A stretch of DNA of 64,000 nucleotides from Deinobacterium chartae (lineage in GTDB: Bacteria; Deinococcota; Deinococci; Deinococcales; Deinococcaceae). Location: assembly GCF_014202645.1 (NCBI RefSeq), contig NZ_JACHHG010000015.1, positions 1-64,000 on the forward strand. The letters are read 5' to 3'. The position numbers and the translations under genes are program-made. Under the pieces are notes generated by a model. The model was not told the DNA's origin. It saw only the letters and a list, made by a program, of their open reading frames with translations, and did no database searches. Below are positions 39,014-49,815 of the stretch, piece after piece; within the stretch, counting starts at the first letter, position 1, and each line of letters opens with the position of its first letter.

Positions 39014-39697
39014 ATGCGAATTTCGGTCGTGATTCCAGCGTTCAACGAGGAGGCTTATCTGCCCCGGACCCTCGAGGCCCTGCGCAGGCAACGCCGCCCC
39101 GCCGACGAAGTGATCGTCGTGGACAACGGAAGCAGCGATCAGACCGCAGCTCTGGCCCGCGCCTGGGGAGCGCGGGTGGTACGCTGCGATACACCCGGCG
39201 TGGCCTACGCGCGCCAGGCGGGACTCGAGGCCGCGCGCTTCGAGTGGGTGGCCAGCACCGACGCCGATTCGGAACCGGCCGAGGACTGGCTCGAACAGCT
39301 CGAGGCGCACGCGCAGGGCATGGTGGCCCTGTACGGGCCGTTGCAACTGACCGGGGTACCCTACCCCACCGTGTGGCTGGCGAGCGTGGTGTACGGGCTG
39401 TTTCTGGCCGTCTGCCGCGCGGCAGGACGCCCCAATCTGGCCGGAGCCAACATGGCGTTCCGGCGCGACGCCGCGCTCGCAGCGGGCGGCTATCCCCCGG
39501 TCGAGGCGCGCGAGGACGTGCTGCTGGGCTACCGCCTGCAAAAAGCGGGGCCCGTGCGCTTTGTGCCCACCGCGCGCGTACGCACCTCGGGCCGCAAGCT
39601 GGCGAGCGGGGCACTGCCCTTTCTGTGGCGACAAGTCAGAAGCCTCTTCGGGAGGACGCGAGGCTACTTCGCCCCACGCGACGGATCACCTGGCTGA
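39014..39697 (+). CDS. Glycosyltransferase family 2 (copy A)
   Basis: 227 aa, GT-A fold. [40 protein letters not shown], and [15 protein letters not shown] (DxD-type metal site) are clear. [20 protein letters not shown] and [20 protein letters not shown] complete the fold. It probably glycosylates a lipid. TACATT lies 5 nt upstream of ATG. It is paralogous to the GT2 at 58010-58708. It overlaps its convergent GT4 neighbour by 62 nt. Confidence 0.85.
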   Translation: MRISVVIPAFNEEAYLPRTLEALRRQRRPADEVIVVDNGSSDQTAALARAWGARVVRCDTPGVAYARQAGLEAARFEWVASTDADSEPAEDWLEQLEAHAQGMVALYGPLQLTGVPYPTVWLASVVYGLFLAVCRAAGRPNLAGANMAFRRDAALAAGGYPPVEAREDVLLGYRLQKAGPVRFVPTARVRTSGRKLASGALPFLWRQVRSLFGRTRGYFAPRDGSPG

Positions 39698-40844
39698 ACG
39701 AGCGGCGTACCCGCCGCTCGGACGAAGCGCGCTCGTAAGCCTCGAGGACGCGCTCGGCGATGCGCTCGGCGCTGCGCTGCTCGGCAAACTCACGCGCGCC
39801 GCGCGACAACTGGTCGTGCAGCTTCGGGTCGGCCAAGAGGCGGCGGGTGCGCTCGGCAAGCGCGGCCGAGTCACCCGGGGCCACCAGGTAACCGCTGACC
39901 CCCTCGAGCACCCCCTCGAGGGTGCCCTCGGCTCCGACGGCCACCGCCGGCACACCCATCGCCTGCGCCTCCCACAGCACCAGTCCTTGGGTCTCGGTCT
40001 CGGAGGCGAACAAGAAAGCCTCGGCATGGCGGTAGTAGCCGCCCACCTCGCGGTAGGGCACCGCGCCCAGCAGGGTCAGGTGCTCACCTACGCCCAGACG
40101 GCGCGCGTAAGCCTCGAGGTCGGCCTTCTGCGGTCCTTCCCCCACGATCACCAGGTGCGCGGGGTGCTCGCGGCGCAGCTCGGCCAGCGCTTCGATGACC
40201 CGCTCGAGGTTCTTCTCGGGGCCCAGGCGGCTGACCGTGAGCAGGCGGCGGGTTCCCTGGGGCCACGGCGAGGGCACCTCCGGGGAGGCCTCGAGCAGCG
40301 GCGTGTCGATCCCGGTCGGGATCACCTCGATCGGGCGGGTGATGCGGTACGAACGCACCAGATCACGGATCGGGTCGGTGGGGGCGATCACCACGTCGGC
40401 GCGCTGGTAAAAAGCGCGGGCCACCCGAGGAATCAGGTGGGTGGAGCGGTCGATGCGCTCGAGGCCCGGCACGTAGTGCGCGTACTTCTCGTAGTGCGTG
40501 TGAAAGGTGGAAACGTGCGGCAGGTCCTGACGGCGAGCCAGTTGCAGGCCCCACATGCCCAGCACCAGGGGCGTGTGCGTATGAATCAGGTCAAAGGTGC
40601 TCGGCAGCCGCTTGGAGCGCGGCAGGGCCAGACGCTGACCTTCGAAGAACGGGTAAGAGAGACTGCGAATGCGGACCACGCCCGAATCACTCGTCTGCGG
40701 GGCGTCGGGCATCCAGGGAGTCATCACCCAAGCGTCGTGTCCCTGGCGGCGCAACTCGCGGTGTAGCAGGTACACCGAGGTGGACACGCCGTTCGGATTG
40801 GGCAGGTAGACGTCGGTGAACAGTCCGATGCGAAGCGATGTCAT
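39636..40844 (-). CDS. Glycosyltransferase family 4 (copy A), diacylglycerol glucosyltransferase-like
   Basis: 402 aa, GT-B fold. N-terminal [40 protein letters not shown] and [16 protein letters not shown] mark the alpha-glucosyl-diacylglycerol synthase type. EX7[34 protein letters not shown] follows. Likely builds membrane glycolipids. GGAGGAG before the ATG. Paralogous to 58711-59880. Confidence 0.85.
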   Translation of the reverse strand: MTSLRIGLFTDVYLPNPNGVSTSVYLLHRELRRQGHDAWVMTPWMPDAPQTSDSGVVRIRSLSYPFFEGQRLALPRSKRLPSTFDLIHTHTPLVLGMWGLQLARRQDLPHVSTFHTHYEKYAHYVPGLERIDRSTHLIPRVARAFYQRADVVIAPTDPIRDLVRSYRITRPIEVIPTGIDTPLLEASPEVPSPWPQGTRRLLTVSRLGPEKNLERVIEALAELRREHPAHLVIVGEGPQKADLEAYARRLGVGEHLTLLGAVPYREVGGYYRHAEAFLFASETETQGLVLWEAQAMGVPAVAVGAEGTLEGVLEGVSGYLVAPGDSAALAERTRRLLADPKLHDQLSRGAREFAEQRSAERIAERVLEAYERASSERRVRRSFSQVIRRVGRSSLASSRRGF

Positions 40845-41018
40845 TGCGTTCTCCTCCGGCTACCACGACCTGCCTTGCAAGACCGTGCAGGGCGTCCTGT
40901 CACGAAACGCACACTCACAAGTCTAGCCGATGGCCCCGACCCGAGCAAATACGCACGGTGCCAGAAACAGTGTGGACGGAACCAGAGGATCGGCGAAAGC
41001 GCTGGGACGCATTTGGAG

Positions 41019-41024
41019 TAGCAT
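41019..41024 (+). promoter_or_regulatory. Leaderless-type -10 of gltX
   Basis: TAGCAT, 7 nt, ATG 41032. Confidence 0.55.
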
Positions 41025-41031
41025 AGCAGTT

Positions 41032-42459
<1,428 letters not shown>

Positions 42460-42560
42460 CCCGTTATCCGTGATCGGTGGGCGTTCGTGGCGTGCCGGCC
42501 TCCGCTCGCCGATCCCTGTAAACTGACAACTGATCGCTCCTCCCCCTACAAGGAGTACCC

Positions 42561-43514
42561 ATGTCCTGGTTTGACCGACTCCGTCAGGGTCTATCTAAGA
42601 CCCGCCAACAGCTCAACCAGTCGGTGGGCGTACTTGGCACCGACCTCAAAGATGTCTTCACCAATCGCCTCGAGACCCTAGAAGACCTCGAGTTCGCGCT
42701 GATCGCCGCCGACGTAGGACGCGCGGCCACCGAGGAGATCCTCGAGGACATCAAAAACAGCGGCAAGAGCAACCTGCAAGAGGCGCTGGTCGATGCGCTC
42801 ACCCTGCAGCTCGAGCCGGACGCGCGCCGCGCCCAGCTGCGCAAGCTGGGTTTCACCCCGGACGCGCGCCGCGCCACGGTCAAGCCGCAGGGCAAGGTGA
42901 TCATGGTGGTGGGTGTCAACGGGGTGGGCAAGACCACCACCATCGCCAAGCTGGGTCAGTACTACCAGTCGCGCGGCCAGAGCGTGATGTTCGCGGCCGG
43001 GGACACCTTCCGCGCCGCTGCGGGGGCCCAACTGGGCGTGTGGGGCGAGCGGCTGGGCGTCCCGGTGGTGCAGGGCCCCGACGGCGGCGACCCGGCTGCG
43101 GTGGCTTTCGATGCGGCCTCGGCCCGCAAGGCGCGCGGCACCGACTTGCTGTTCGTGGACACCGCCGGACGGCTGCACACCAAGCACAACCTGATGGAGG
43201 AACTCAAAAAGGTCAAGCGCGTGATCGACAAGGCCGACCCGGGCGAACCGGCCGAAGTGTGGCTGGTTCTGGATGCCGTGACCGGCCAAAACGGTCTGCA
43301 ACAGGCCAAGAAGTTCCACGAGTCGGTGGGGCTGACCGGCGTGATTGTCACCAAGCTCGACGGCACGGCCAAGGGCGGCATCGTGATCCCGATCGTGCGC
43401 GAGCTCGGGGTGCCGCTCAAGTTCATCGGCGTGGGCGAGAGCGCCGAGGATCTGCAGCCCTTCGACGCCCGCGAGTTCGTGCGCGCCCTGTTCGACCTCG
43501 AGGCGCCGCAGTAG
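42561..43514 (+). CDS. ftsY: FtsY, signal recognition particle receptor
   Basis: 317 aa. A short N-terminal amphipathic part (MSWFDRLRQGLSKTRQQL) replaces the long acidic A domain of E. coli. The NG domain has GVNGVGKTTTIAKLG (P-loop), DTFRAAAGAQLGVW, LFVDTAGRLHTKHNLMEEL, and VTKLDGTAKGGIVIPI. Receives SRP-ribosome complexes at the membrane. AAGGAG ends 7 nt before ATG 42561. TAAACT near 42519 could be a -10. Confidence 0.96.
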   Translation: MSWFDRLRQGLSKTRQQLNQSVGVLGTDLKDVFTNRLETLEDLEFALIAADVGRAATEEILEDIKNSGKSNLQEALVDALTLQLEPDARRAQLRKLGFTPDARRATVKPQGKVIMVVGVNGVGKTTTIAKLGQYYQSRGQSVMFAAGDTFRAAAGAQLGVWGERLGVPVVQGPDGGDPAAVAFDAASARKARGTDLLFVDTAGRLHTKHNLMEELKKVKRVIDKADPGEPAEVWLVLDAVTGQNGLQQAKKFHESVGLTGVIVTKLDGTAKGGIVIPIVRELGVPLKFIGVGESAEDLQPFDAREFVRALFDLEAPQ

Positions 43515-43542
43515 CCTCCCGCCGTTCTCCATGCGGGCGGCT

Positions 43543-43548
43543 TAGAAT
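43543..43548 (+). promoter_or_regulatory. Leaderless-type -10 of the 43555 gene
   Basis: TAGAAT, 6 nt, ATG 43555. Confidence 0.55.
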
Positions 43549-43554
43549 CGCTGC

Positions 43555-44220
43555 ATGATCGGTTCGCTGCTGCGGTACTACGAGCGGCTGGCCCGCGCCC
43601 GGCGCGAGGTCCGGGGAGTGACGCTGCTGGCCGCGCCGCGCAGCCCGGTCCTGGGCTGCAACGCGGCCTACGGCGCGGACGCCTCGCCTGAGGGTGCACA
43701 GGTGCGGGCCGAGTTCTGGTACCGCCAGCAAGGACAGCCCACCTTGTACCTCACCGAACGGGAACTCGAGGGCACCCGCGTGGTGCAGGAGATCCAATCG
43801 GGCATCTACCGGGCCCGGGGCCTCGAGGGCGGCGAGGTGGTGGCCGAACAGGTGGCCTGGACCCAGGCGGGCGCTCTGGCCGAGGTACTCGCACGCGCGT
43901 GGCTGGACGCGAGCTGGGCTCCGGCCCTACGGGCCCACCTGTCACCGCTGCTCGAGGTGCACCGCGACCTGAGACCGCTGCTGGCCTACCGTGAGGGCCA
44001 GGTGGTGGGCGGGTTGCTCCTGATCGGCGGTGCCGCGCACCTGTGGGGGGTGCTCGAGCCCGCCGCCCTGCCGCCCCTGCTCGAGGCGGCGGCGTGGCAG
44101 GCGGGCGGAACGCTGGAGACCAGCGTGGCCGCCCCGTTCGCGGTCGAGCTCGAAGCGCGCCGGACGCTGACCTACCGGATGCCCGATCCGGGCCGCACCC
44201 AGGAGCCCAAAGACCCCTAG
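43555..44220 (+). CDS. Hypothetical protein, possible degenerate GNAT-like fold
   Basis: 221 aa, not recognised. Begins MIGSLLRYYERLARARREVR; no signal peptide or membrane segment. Leu/Ala/Glu-rich with strand-like stretches (GQPTLYLTERELEGTRVVQE, EGQVVGGLLLIGGAAHLWGV). The overall plan, with a Glu/Gly-rich middle and terminal strand, could be a degenerate acetyltransferase fold, but the P-loop-like acetyl-CoA motif is missing. Leaderless-type start. Ends convergent to the dynamin-like gene with 4-nt overlap. Confidence 0.6.
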   Translation: MIGSLLRYYERLARARREVRGVTLLAAPRSPVLGCNAAYGADASPEGAQVRAEFWYRQQGQPTLYLTERELEGTRVVQEIQSGIYRARGLEGGEVVAEQVAWTQAGALAEVLARAWLDASWAPALRAHLSPLLEVHRDLRPLLAYREGQVVGGLLLIGGAAHLWGVLEPAALPPLLEAAAWQAGGTLETSVAAPFAVELEARRTLTYRMPDPGRTQEPKDP

Positions 44221-45932
44221 GGTTCCTCGGGCTTCAACTCCGCAGCGCCCAGGTGGCGGACCTCGCCCGAGAGGCGCTCGCTCTCTGCCTGCAGCGCCTT
44301 GAGGCGTTTCCCGGAGGCCTCGAGGCGCTCGCGCTCCGCGAGCACGAAGCGGGTATAGGGAGCCACTGCGTCGCGCAGGCGTGCGTTGGCCCGCTCCTGC
44401 TCGGCGGCGTATTCGCGGCGGATCAGGGCGTGTATGGCCTCGCGCGCTCCTGCCACGGTTTCGTGCAGCTTGCGCAGGGCGGTGCGGCGGCGGGCGGGCA
44501 GCACCAGCACCCCCATGGTGGTGACCGCCAGACCCAGCAGCACTCCGGTCACGTCTACGGCCAGACTGCTGAACAGCGCCAGGGTCAGGGCACCCAGCCC
44601 GATGCCGCCCGCAGCGGTCAGACCGCCCTGGGTGACCGCTGCCTGCGCGTCGTTTGCCAGGCGCGCAGCGAGGTCGCGCTGGGTCACCTCGCTCACCTGG
44701 CGGCGCGCCTTGTCCGAAAGCGAGGCGATCAGGGCCTGACGGTCGTACTGGAAGCGGGTACGCGGCAACTGTTCGCGCTGGCGCGCGTCGAGCGAGGTCT
44801 GCACGTCCTCCCAGAAACGCAGGTTGTTCTCCACGAAGCGGTCCACGATGCCAGAGAGCACGCCCTCGAGGGCCGCCGGAAGCTCGCCCACCGCCTCGGT
44901 CTGAAAGTCGGCCTCGAGGCGTTCCTTGCGCAGCAGGTCCGGAACGCGGCTGATGCGCAGGCGACGCTCGATGAAGCGGACGGCCCGCGCCTCGAAGGCG
45001 CGCAGCAGATCGTCCACCCGGGTGAGCTGGGTGCCGAGTTCGGCCTCGGAGGCAGCCGTGTGGGTCCGGCTCTGAACCTCGAGGCGCTCGATGGCCTCGA
45101 GGTCGGCTTTCAGGATGCGCCCCGCCGCCTCGGCGCGTTCCGCCTCGGCAGCGAGCAGTTCGCGGGCCACGCCGAGCGGGCCCTGCAGCTTGAGGCGCAC
45201 CCGCTCGGCCTCGCCCAGCCGCGCGGCGATATCGTGGCGGAAGCGGGCGAAGTCCGCGTCACCTCCGCGCTGTTCCCGGCGGGCCGAGAGCAGGTACACC
45301 GGCGGAGCGAAGCCCAGCACCTCGCGCGCGTGCGTGCTCACAAACGCGCGCACCTGCTCTCGATCGGCCTCGCTCTCGAGCAGGTCGGCCTTGTTGACGA
45401 TCAACACGACCGTGCGTCCCCAGCGGCGCGCAAGCTCGAGGAACTGCCGCTCGGACTCGGTGAACGGACGCTCGGCCGAGGTCAGAAACAGCAGCAGGTC
45501 GGCGCGCGGCAAGAAGCCTTCGGTCAGCACCTGATGGCGGCGGATCACCGCGTTGGTTCCGGGCGTGTCCACCACCGCCACGCCCTCGAGGGTATTAAGG
45601 GGCACGGTCTGGCGGACCACGTAAGGGTCCCCGGTAGGCTCGAGGTCCCCGGCGTTCTCGCCGTGTATGAGCACGTAGATGCGGTCGGTGGTGGGGGTGA
45701 CGCCCTCGGGCAGCAAGGTGGTGTTCAGCAGCGCGTTTAAGAACGAGCTCTTGCCGGCGTTGAACTCGCCGACCACCACCAGCAAAAAGGTCTCATCCAG
45801 GCCGCGCAGCGCCGCGCGGGCGTGGCGCACGGCCTCCTCGGGAGCACCCTGCGCCTCGAGAAACGCCCGCAGGTCGGCCAGCAGCTCTCGCTCCTCGGCC
45901 AGAAGGTGTTGAACGCGTCGGGAGACGAGCAT
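44217..45932 (-). CDS. Bacterial dynamin-like GTPase
   Basis: 571 aa. GTPase domain in the first ~300 residues: G1 VVVGEFNAGKSSFLNALL, switch TPTTDRIYVL, G3 VAVVDTPGTNA, G4 VLIVNKADLLE. A helical stalk follows, then a hydrophobic hairpin near residues 455-505 (GIGLGALTLALFSSLAVDVT, GVLLGLAVTTMGVLVLP) that would insert in or tether to the membrane, then a C-terminal coiled coil. Likely role is membrane remodelling or repair. TAAACT lies 5 nt before ATG 45932. Confidence 0.8.
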   Translation of the reverse strand: MLVSRRVQHLLAEERELLADLRAFLEAQGAPEEAVRHARAALRGLDETFLLVVVGEFNAGKSSFLNALLNTTLLPEGVTPTTDRIYVLIHGENAGDLEPTGDPYVVRQTVPLNTLEGVAVVDTPGTNAVIRRHQVLTEGFLPRADLLLFLTSAERPFTESERQFLELARRWGRTVVLIVNKADLLESEADREQVRAFVSTHAREVLGFAPPVYLLSARREQRGGDADFARFRHDIAARLGEAERVRLKLQGPLGVARELLAAEAERAEAAGRILKADLEAIERLEVQSRTHTAASEAELGTQLTRVDDLLRAFEARAVRFIERRLRISRVPDLLRKERLEADFQTEAVGELPAALEGVLSGIVDRFVENNLRFWEDVQTSLDARQREQLPRTRFQYDRQALIASLSDKARRQVSEVTQRDLAARLANDAQAAVTQGGLTAAGGIGLGALTLALFSSLAVDVTGVLLGLAVTTMGVLVLPARRRTALRKLHETVAGAREAIHALIRREYAAEQERANARLRDAVAPYTRFVLAERERLEASGKRLKALQAESERLSGEVRHLGAAELKPEEP

Positions 45933-45972
45933 GCCTTAGTTTAGGGGTGCAGCGGCCCATGGGTTCCCGAAG

Positions 45973-46440
45973 TTAAAGAAGATCCGGGCGGCGCTGCAGC
46001 AATTCCAGGGCCGCGTGCAGGGCCAGGCGGGTGTGGTGCATGCGCACCTGCCCTGCGGCGTACAGCGCCTCGAAGTCCTCGAGGTCGAAATAGCGGCGGT
46101 CCATGATCTCGGCGTCCGGAGTGGGATCAAGCAGCTCTCCGGGCAGCGCACGCGCGAGCCACACGAAGCGCTGCACCCGCCCGCCGTCGTCGTAGCGCCC
46201 CAGGTAGGCGTCCAGAAAATGCACGAGGTCCACCTGGAGGCCGGTCTCCTCACGCGCCTCGCGCACGGCGGCCTCCTGCGGGGTCTCGCCGTCTTCGACG
46301 CGGCCCATCGGCAGGTGCCACAGCCCGCGCAGCGGCGACCTGGCCTGCTGCACCAGCAGCAGTTGCCGACGGGCGTTCAAAATGACGCAGCCCGCCGCGC
46401 GGGCGCGGACAGGCAGCGTGTAGGATTCGTCGAATTGCAC
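45973..46440 (-). CDS. NUDIX hydrolase
   Basis: 155 aa. The complete NUDIX box starts at GRVEDGETPQEAAVREAREE and ends TGLQV. The substrate is unknown; 8-oxo-dGTP, nucleotide sugars and others are possible. Start GTG 46440 is supported by TATGCT 6 nt upstream, which lies in the 19-nt gap after mqnB. The longer frame upstream overlaps mqnB and is rejected. Confidence 0.9.
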   Translation of the reverse strand: MQFDESYTLPVRARAAGCVILNARRQLLLVQQARSPLRGLWHLPMGRVEDGETPQEAAVREAREETGLQVDLVHFLDAYLGRYDDGGRVQRFVWLARALPGELLDPTPDAEIMDRRYFDLEDFEALYAAGQVRMHHTRLALHAALELLQRRPDLL

Positions 46441-46446
46441 CCGGAC

Positions 46447-46452
46447 AGCATA
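46447..46452 (-). promoter_or_regulatory. Leaderless-type -10 of the NUDIX gene
   Basis: TATGCT, 6 nt, GTG (46440) on the minus strand. Confidence 0.55.
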
Positions 46453-46459
46453 GCCCGGC

Positions 46460-47086
46460 TCAGCGCAGGGCGAGCAAGAGCCCCTCGAGGGCCGCGCGCG
46501 CCGCCTCGAGGGCAGGCCCGATGCGCCAGCTCGTGCGGTCGCGCGGACCGACCGGATTGGATACCCCACGCAGCTCCAGCGCCGGGACGCCTGCGCGCAG
46601 CGCGGCGTGTGCCACGCCCGCGCCCTCCATGCCCTCGATCAGGGCCCCCGGGTAGCGCGCCTCGAGTTCGCGCGCCGCCTCGAGGCTGCCGGTCACGGTC
46701 TCGAGGGTCAGAAACGGTCCGCAGGGCAAACCCAGGCGGGCGGCTAAGGCTGCTGCCCGCTCCCAGGCGGGCAGGCGGTTATACCAGCCGGGCAACACCG
46801 GAAAGCCCAGCGTCTCGAGATCCAGGAACTGCGCGCCGTCGCGCGCGCCCAGCCCGGCGTACACGAACTCGCTCGACAGCGCCGCCGCGCCGGTCTGCAA
46901 CCCCGAGCCCGGATAGGCCCCCCCGATGCCGACGTTGATGACCAGCTCCGGCCTGGCCTCGCGGATCAGCTCCGCCGTCGCCAGGGCCGCGTTGACCGCG
47001 CCGACGCCGCTGACTTTCACCTCGAGGCCCAGGCCGCCGAAGCGGTGCGCCTCGAGGTCGGTGGCGCAGATCAGGGCCAGCTTCAT
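46460..47086 (-). CDS. mqnB: Futalosine hydrolase-like nucleosidase
   Basis: 208 aa of the nucleoside phosphorylase/MTAN fold. LVINVGIGGAYPGSGLQTGA, SSEFVYAGLGARDGAQFLDL, and ALIEGMEGAGVAHAALRAGV (catalytic Asp/Glu region) fit futalosine hydrolase, which removes hypoxanthine in the alternative menaquinone route known from Thermus. An MTA/SAH nucleosidase is the alternative. GGAGG ends 5 nt before ATG 47086. Third gene in pyrE-SpoIIM-like-mqnB, 13 nt after the membrane gene. Confidence 0.75.
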   Translation of the reverse strand: MKLALICATDLEAHRFGGLGLEVKVSGVGAVNAALATAELIREARPELVINVGIGGAYPGSGLQTGAAALSSEFVYAGLGARDGAQFLDLETLGFPVLPGWYNRLPAWERAAALAARLGLPCGPFLTLETVTGSLEAARELEARYPGALIEGMEGAGVAHAALRAGVPALELRGVSNPVGPRDRTSWRIGPALEAARAALEGLLLALR

Positions 47087-47099
47087 GGCAGCCTCCGCA

Positions 47100-48176
47100 T
47101 CAGCGCAGCAGCGGGATCAGCACCAGCAGCTCAAACGCCTCGTACCAAGCGGCCAGCACCAGGATGGTCAGGGCCAGCGGCAGCACGTACACGTAGTCGC
47201 GGAACACCGCAAGGCCGCGCCGGGAGATCTTGAAGACCATCGCAACCGCCGCGCAGGTCACGGCAATGTAGGCCTGCAGCTCGACGATGATGGTGGGCAC
47301 GTGCAGCCAGAAGGCCGCGGCGGGCAGCTCCGACCCGAGTGCCGGAGACAGCGCGATGCCCAGCACGAAAAAGCGTCCCAGGTTGATCAACAGCGCGGGA
47401 AAGCCGAACAGCAGTCCCGGCAGGTAGGTGGTCAGAACCGCGCCGGACAGAAAGTTCCAGTACGAGATGCCCAGCGCCGCCGGAATCACGCCGCCTTGCA
47501 CCAGTTCACCGATCCCGGTGGACGAGAGGCCCCCGGCGGTGTACTCGCGCAGCGCAGCGCCGATCTCACGGTCGCCGTAGGAGAACAGCATGCCCAGCGC
47601 AAACGCGCCGTACAGCAAGACGTTCAGGGTGATATACAGCCACAGCGGCGTGCGCGCGGCCTCCCAACCGCGCCGCACCCACTCGCGCCAGCGGGTGGGG
47701 CGGATCAGGCCGTACAGCAGCGCCAGCGTGGCGGCCACGAACAGCACGGCCGGGATCGGCCCGAACAAGAAGCGCGGCAGGGCGGTGCCGTTGGCAACCA
47801 GCCGCACGCTGCGTGTGCGCCAGCCCTCGCCGGCCGGCTCCACCGTCACCTCGATGCTCGCGTCGCTGCCCGCCACCGCCACCGGGTAGCGGTACACCTC
47901 GAGGCCGCCTTGCTGGGTGCCCGCGTAGCGCCGCAGCGAGGTGTTGATCCGCACGTCGGCCGGAGCGGGGGTGAACCGCAGGGCGCGCAGCAGCAGTTCG
48001 CGCGCGGCCCTGGGATCCCCGGCTTCGGCCGGGCCGAGCTGGAAATTGTACTCGCCCTGGGTCCAGGCGGCGGCGGCACGGTCTGCCTCACGTTCGGCCG
48101 CCGGGGTCTGGGCCAGAGCGAGCGAGGCGACCAGGGCCACCAGCACGGTCAGCAGCGAGGCCCACGCGCGGCGCAT
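47100..48176 (-). CDS. Polytopic membrane protein, possibly SpoIIM-like
   Basis: 358 aa. N-terminal signal sequence (MRRAWASLLTVLVALVASLA) is followed by a ~120-residue extracytoplasmic part with regular charged segments (ARELLLRALRFTPAPADVRI). Then come six or so spans, including LYITLNVLLYGAFALGML and GGVIPAALGISYWNFLSG. The last part resembles SpoIIM/DUF95. Function unknown. The ATG overlaps the pyrE stop (TGATG), so the two are translationally coupled. Confidence 0.6.
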   Translation of the reverse strand: MRRAWASLLTVLVALVASLALAQTPAAEREADRAAAAWTQGEYNFQLGPAEAGDPRAARELLLRALRFTPAPADVRINTSLRRYAGTQQGGLEVYRYPVAVAGSDASIEVTVEPAGEGWRTRSVRLVANGTALPRFLFGPIPAVLFVAATLALLYGLIRPTRWREWVRRGWEAARTPLWLYITLNVLLYGAFALGMLFSYGDREIGAALREYTAGGLSSTGIGELVQGGVIPAALGISYWNFLSGAVLTTYLPGLLFGFPALLINLGRFFVLGIALSPALGSELPAAAFWLHVPTIIVELQAYIAVTCAAVAMVFKISRRGLAVFRDYVYVLPLALTILVLAAWYEAFELLVLIPLLR

Positions 48177-48736
48177 CAGATCTCCTGCAGCGGGCGCTCG
48201 GCGAGCCACGCAGGAACCTCGTCGGGCGCGTAGGTCTCGAAGTACAGCCGTTCCAGCGACAGCACCGGAATGCCCTCGAGGTCCCCCGGCTCCTTGCGGC
48301 GGTCGATGATGCAGGCGATGGCGGCCGGGACCGCTCCGTGCGCCTGTGCGGCGCGCACGGCCTTGAGCACGCTGCCGCCGGTGGTCAGCACGTCCTCGAC
48401 CGCCACGAAGGTCTCACCGGGACGCAGTTCAAAGGCCTCGCGCAACTTCATGCCACCCTGCCCGTCCTTTTCGGCGAAGATCGCACGGCAGCCGAGCGGG
48501 CGGGCGGTCACGTAGGCCAACACCACGCCGCCCATGGCCGGGCCGATCACGAAGTCGGGGCTCAGACCCGCCTGGCGCACCTGTTCGGCGAGCGCTTCGC
48601 CGAAGACGTCGGCATAGCGGGGGTGCTGCATCACGGTGGTGGATTGCAGGAACTGGGGGGAATGGCGGCCCGAGGCCAGCAGGAAGTGGCCCTCGTGATA
48701 GGCCCCGGCCTCGCGGTAGATCGACAGAACGTCCAT
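48176..48736 (-). CDS. pyrE: Orotate phosphoribosyltransferase
   Basis: 186 aa. Makes OMP from orotate and PRPP in pyrimidine synthesis. Marks: GAYHEGHFLLASGRHSPQFL, VIGPAMGGVVLAYVTARPLG, and the PRPP motif FVAVEDVLTTGGSVL. Start 48736 (MDVLSIY) rather than the ATG three codons earlier is supported by TAGAAT 7 nt upstream. First gene of the operon. Confidence 0.95.
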   Translation of the reverse strand: MDVLSIYREAGAYHEGHFLLASGRHSPQFLQSTTVMQHPRYADVFGEALAEQVRQAGLSPDFVIGPAMGGVVLAYVTARPLGCRAIFAEKDGQGGMKLREAFELRPGETFVAVEDVLTTGGSVLKAVRAAQAHGAVPAAIACIIDRRKEPGDLEGIPVLSLERLYFETYAPDEVPAWLAERPLQEI

Positions 48737-48743
48737 GAGGCCC

Positions 48744-48749
48744 ATTCTA
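48744..48749 (-). promoter_or_regulatory. Leaderless-type -10 of pyrE
   Basis: TAGAAT, 7 nt, ATG (48736) on the minus strand. Confidence 0.55.
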
Positions 48750-48826
48750 AGGTGAAGTCCTGCCCGCGGGCCTGCACGTTTCCCTCAGGGAGGCTCTGGA
48801 AACCTGCCTCGGCTCGCAGCGGCCAT

Positions 48827-48832
48827 TACACT
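48827..48832 (+). promoter_or_regulatory. Leaderless-type -10 of the nitroreductase gene
   Basis: TACACT, 6 nt, ATG 48839. Confidence 0.55.
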
Positions 48833-48838
48833 GGGCGC

Positions 48839-49768
48839 ATGCCCGGTCCTCTCTCCCCCGCCGAAGTGCGGGCCTTTTTCGACGCACACCGTACGGTTCG
48901 CAGGTACCAGCCCACGCCGATCCCCGCAGAGCACCTCGAGGTGATTCTGTACGCCGCGCAGCGCGCCCCTACGGATGCAACCGCGCAGATGTACTCGATC
49001 ATCCGCCTGCGCGATCCCGAGCTGCGCGCCTGGGTGGCCGAGGCCAGCCGCAACCCGCACCTGGCCAGCGCTCCGGAGAGCTTTATCATCTGCGCGGACG
49101 TCGCGCGCCTGCGCGCCCTGCTCGAGCTGCGCGGCTACCCGTTTGGCGAGTGGCCCGCCACCGCCGTGCACTTTGCCATCGGCGACGCGGTGATGGCGGC
49201 CGAGAACATGCGCGTCGCCGCAGAAATGCTGGGCTACCAGAGCTGCTGGATCGGCGGCATCCTCAACCCGCTGCACGAACTCTGCGCGCGCCTCGAGCTT
49301 CCCGAGGGCGTGTTTCCCTTTGCGGGCCTGACCCTGGGCCTGCCCGACGAGCAGCCGGGGCCGCGCCCGCGGCTGAGCCGCGACCTGGTGCTGCACACCG
49401 ACCGCTACCGCCTGCCCGAAAACGACGAGCTGGAGCAGGCCCTGACCGACATGGCCCCCATCACCGCCCGGGGTGACTGGGCCCAGACCTTGGCGCGCTA
49501 CTTTGCGGTGGGCGGCACCATGGAGCTGCGCGAGGGACGGCTGCGCGACCTGCTGGCCCGTCAGGGCTTCGGGCACGCCCGTGAGTTCGACACGGCCTTT
49601 GCCCGCGCCGAAGCCCTGGGCTTCCCGGAAGTCCTGGTACGCCGCAGGGGGGAGAGCTTCGAAGCCTGGGTGGACCGCCCGGACCGCGCGCACCGCGGCG
49701 AGAGTGCCAGCTCTCCCTCGCAGGCCCTGCGCGCCGCCCTCGAGGAGGCATCTCGGGATGCGTCTTAA
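48839..49768 (+). CDS. Nitroreductase family protein (NfsA/FRP-like FMN reductase)
   Basis: 309 aa. FMN-binding N-terminus HRTVRRYQPTPIPAEHLEVI, then LYAAQRAPTDATAQMYSIIR, AVMAAENMRVAAEMLGYQSC and IGGILNPLHELCARL. About 60 C-terminal residues (QGFGHAREFDTAFARAEALG onwards) lie beyond the usual enzyme and are not recognised. Acts on nitroaromatics, quinones or flavin. Leaderless-type start. Confidence 0.8.
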   Translation: MPGPLSPAEVRAFFDAHRTVRRYQPTPIPAEHLEVILYAAQRAPTDATAQMYSIIRLRDPELRAWVAEASRNPHLASAPESFIICADVARLRALLELRGYPFGEWPATAVHFAIGDAVMAAENMRVAAEMLGYQSCWIGGILNPLHELCARLELPEGVFPFAGLTLGLPDEQPGPRPRLSRDLVLHTDRYRLPENDELEQALTDMAPITARGDWAQTLARYFAVGGTMELREGRLRDLLARQGFGHAREFDTAFARAEALGFPEVLVRRRGESFEAWVDRPDRAHRGESASSPSQALRAALEEASRDAS

Positions 49769-49802
49769 GCTTTCGCGCGCGTGTCTCATGAGGAAGCCAG
49801 GG

Positions 49803-49808
49803 TAGACT
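49803..49808 (+). promoter_or_regulatory. Leaderless-type -10 of the nucleotidyltransferase gene
   Basis: TAGACT, 7 nt, ATG 49816. Confidence 0.55.
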
Positions 49809-49815
49809 GGTACGG

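Noticed and set aside
44217-45932. Dynamin-like gene as part of an antiphage dynamin system
   Set aside because: It stands alone and lacks the partner genes. A housekeeping membrane role is more likely.
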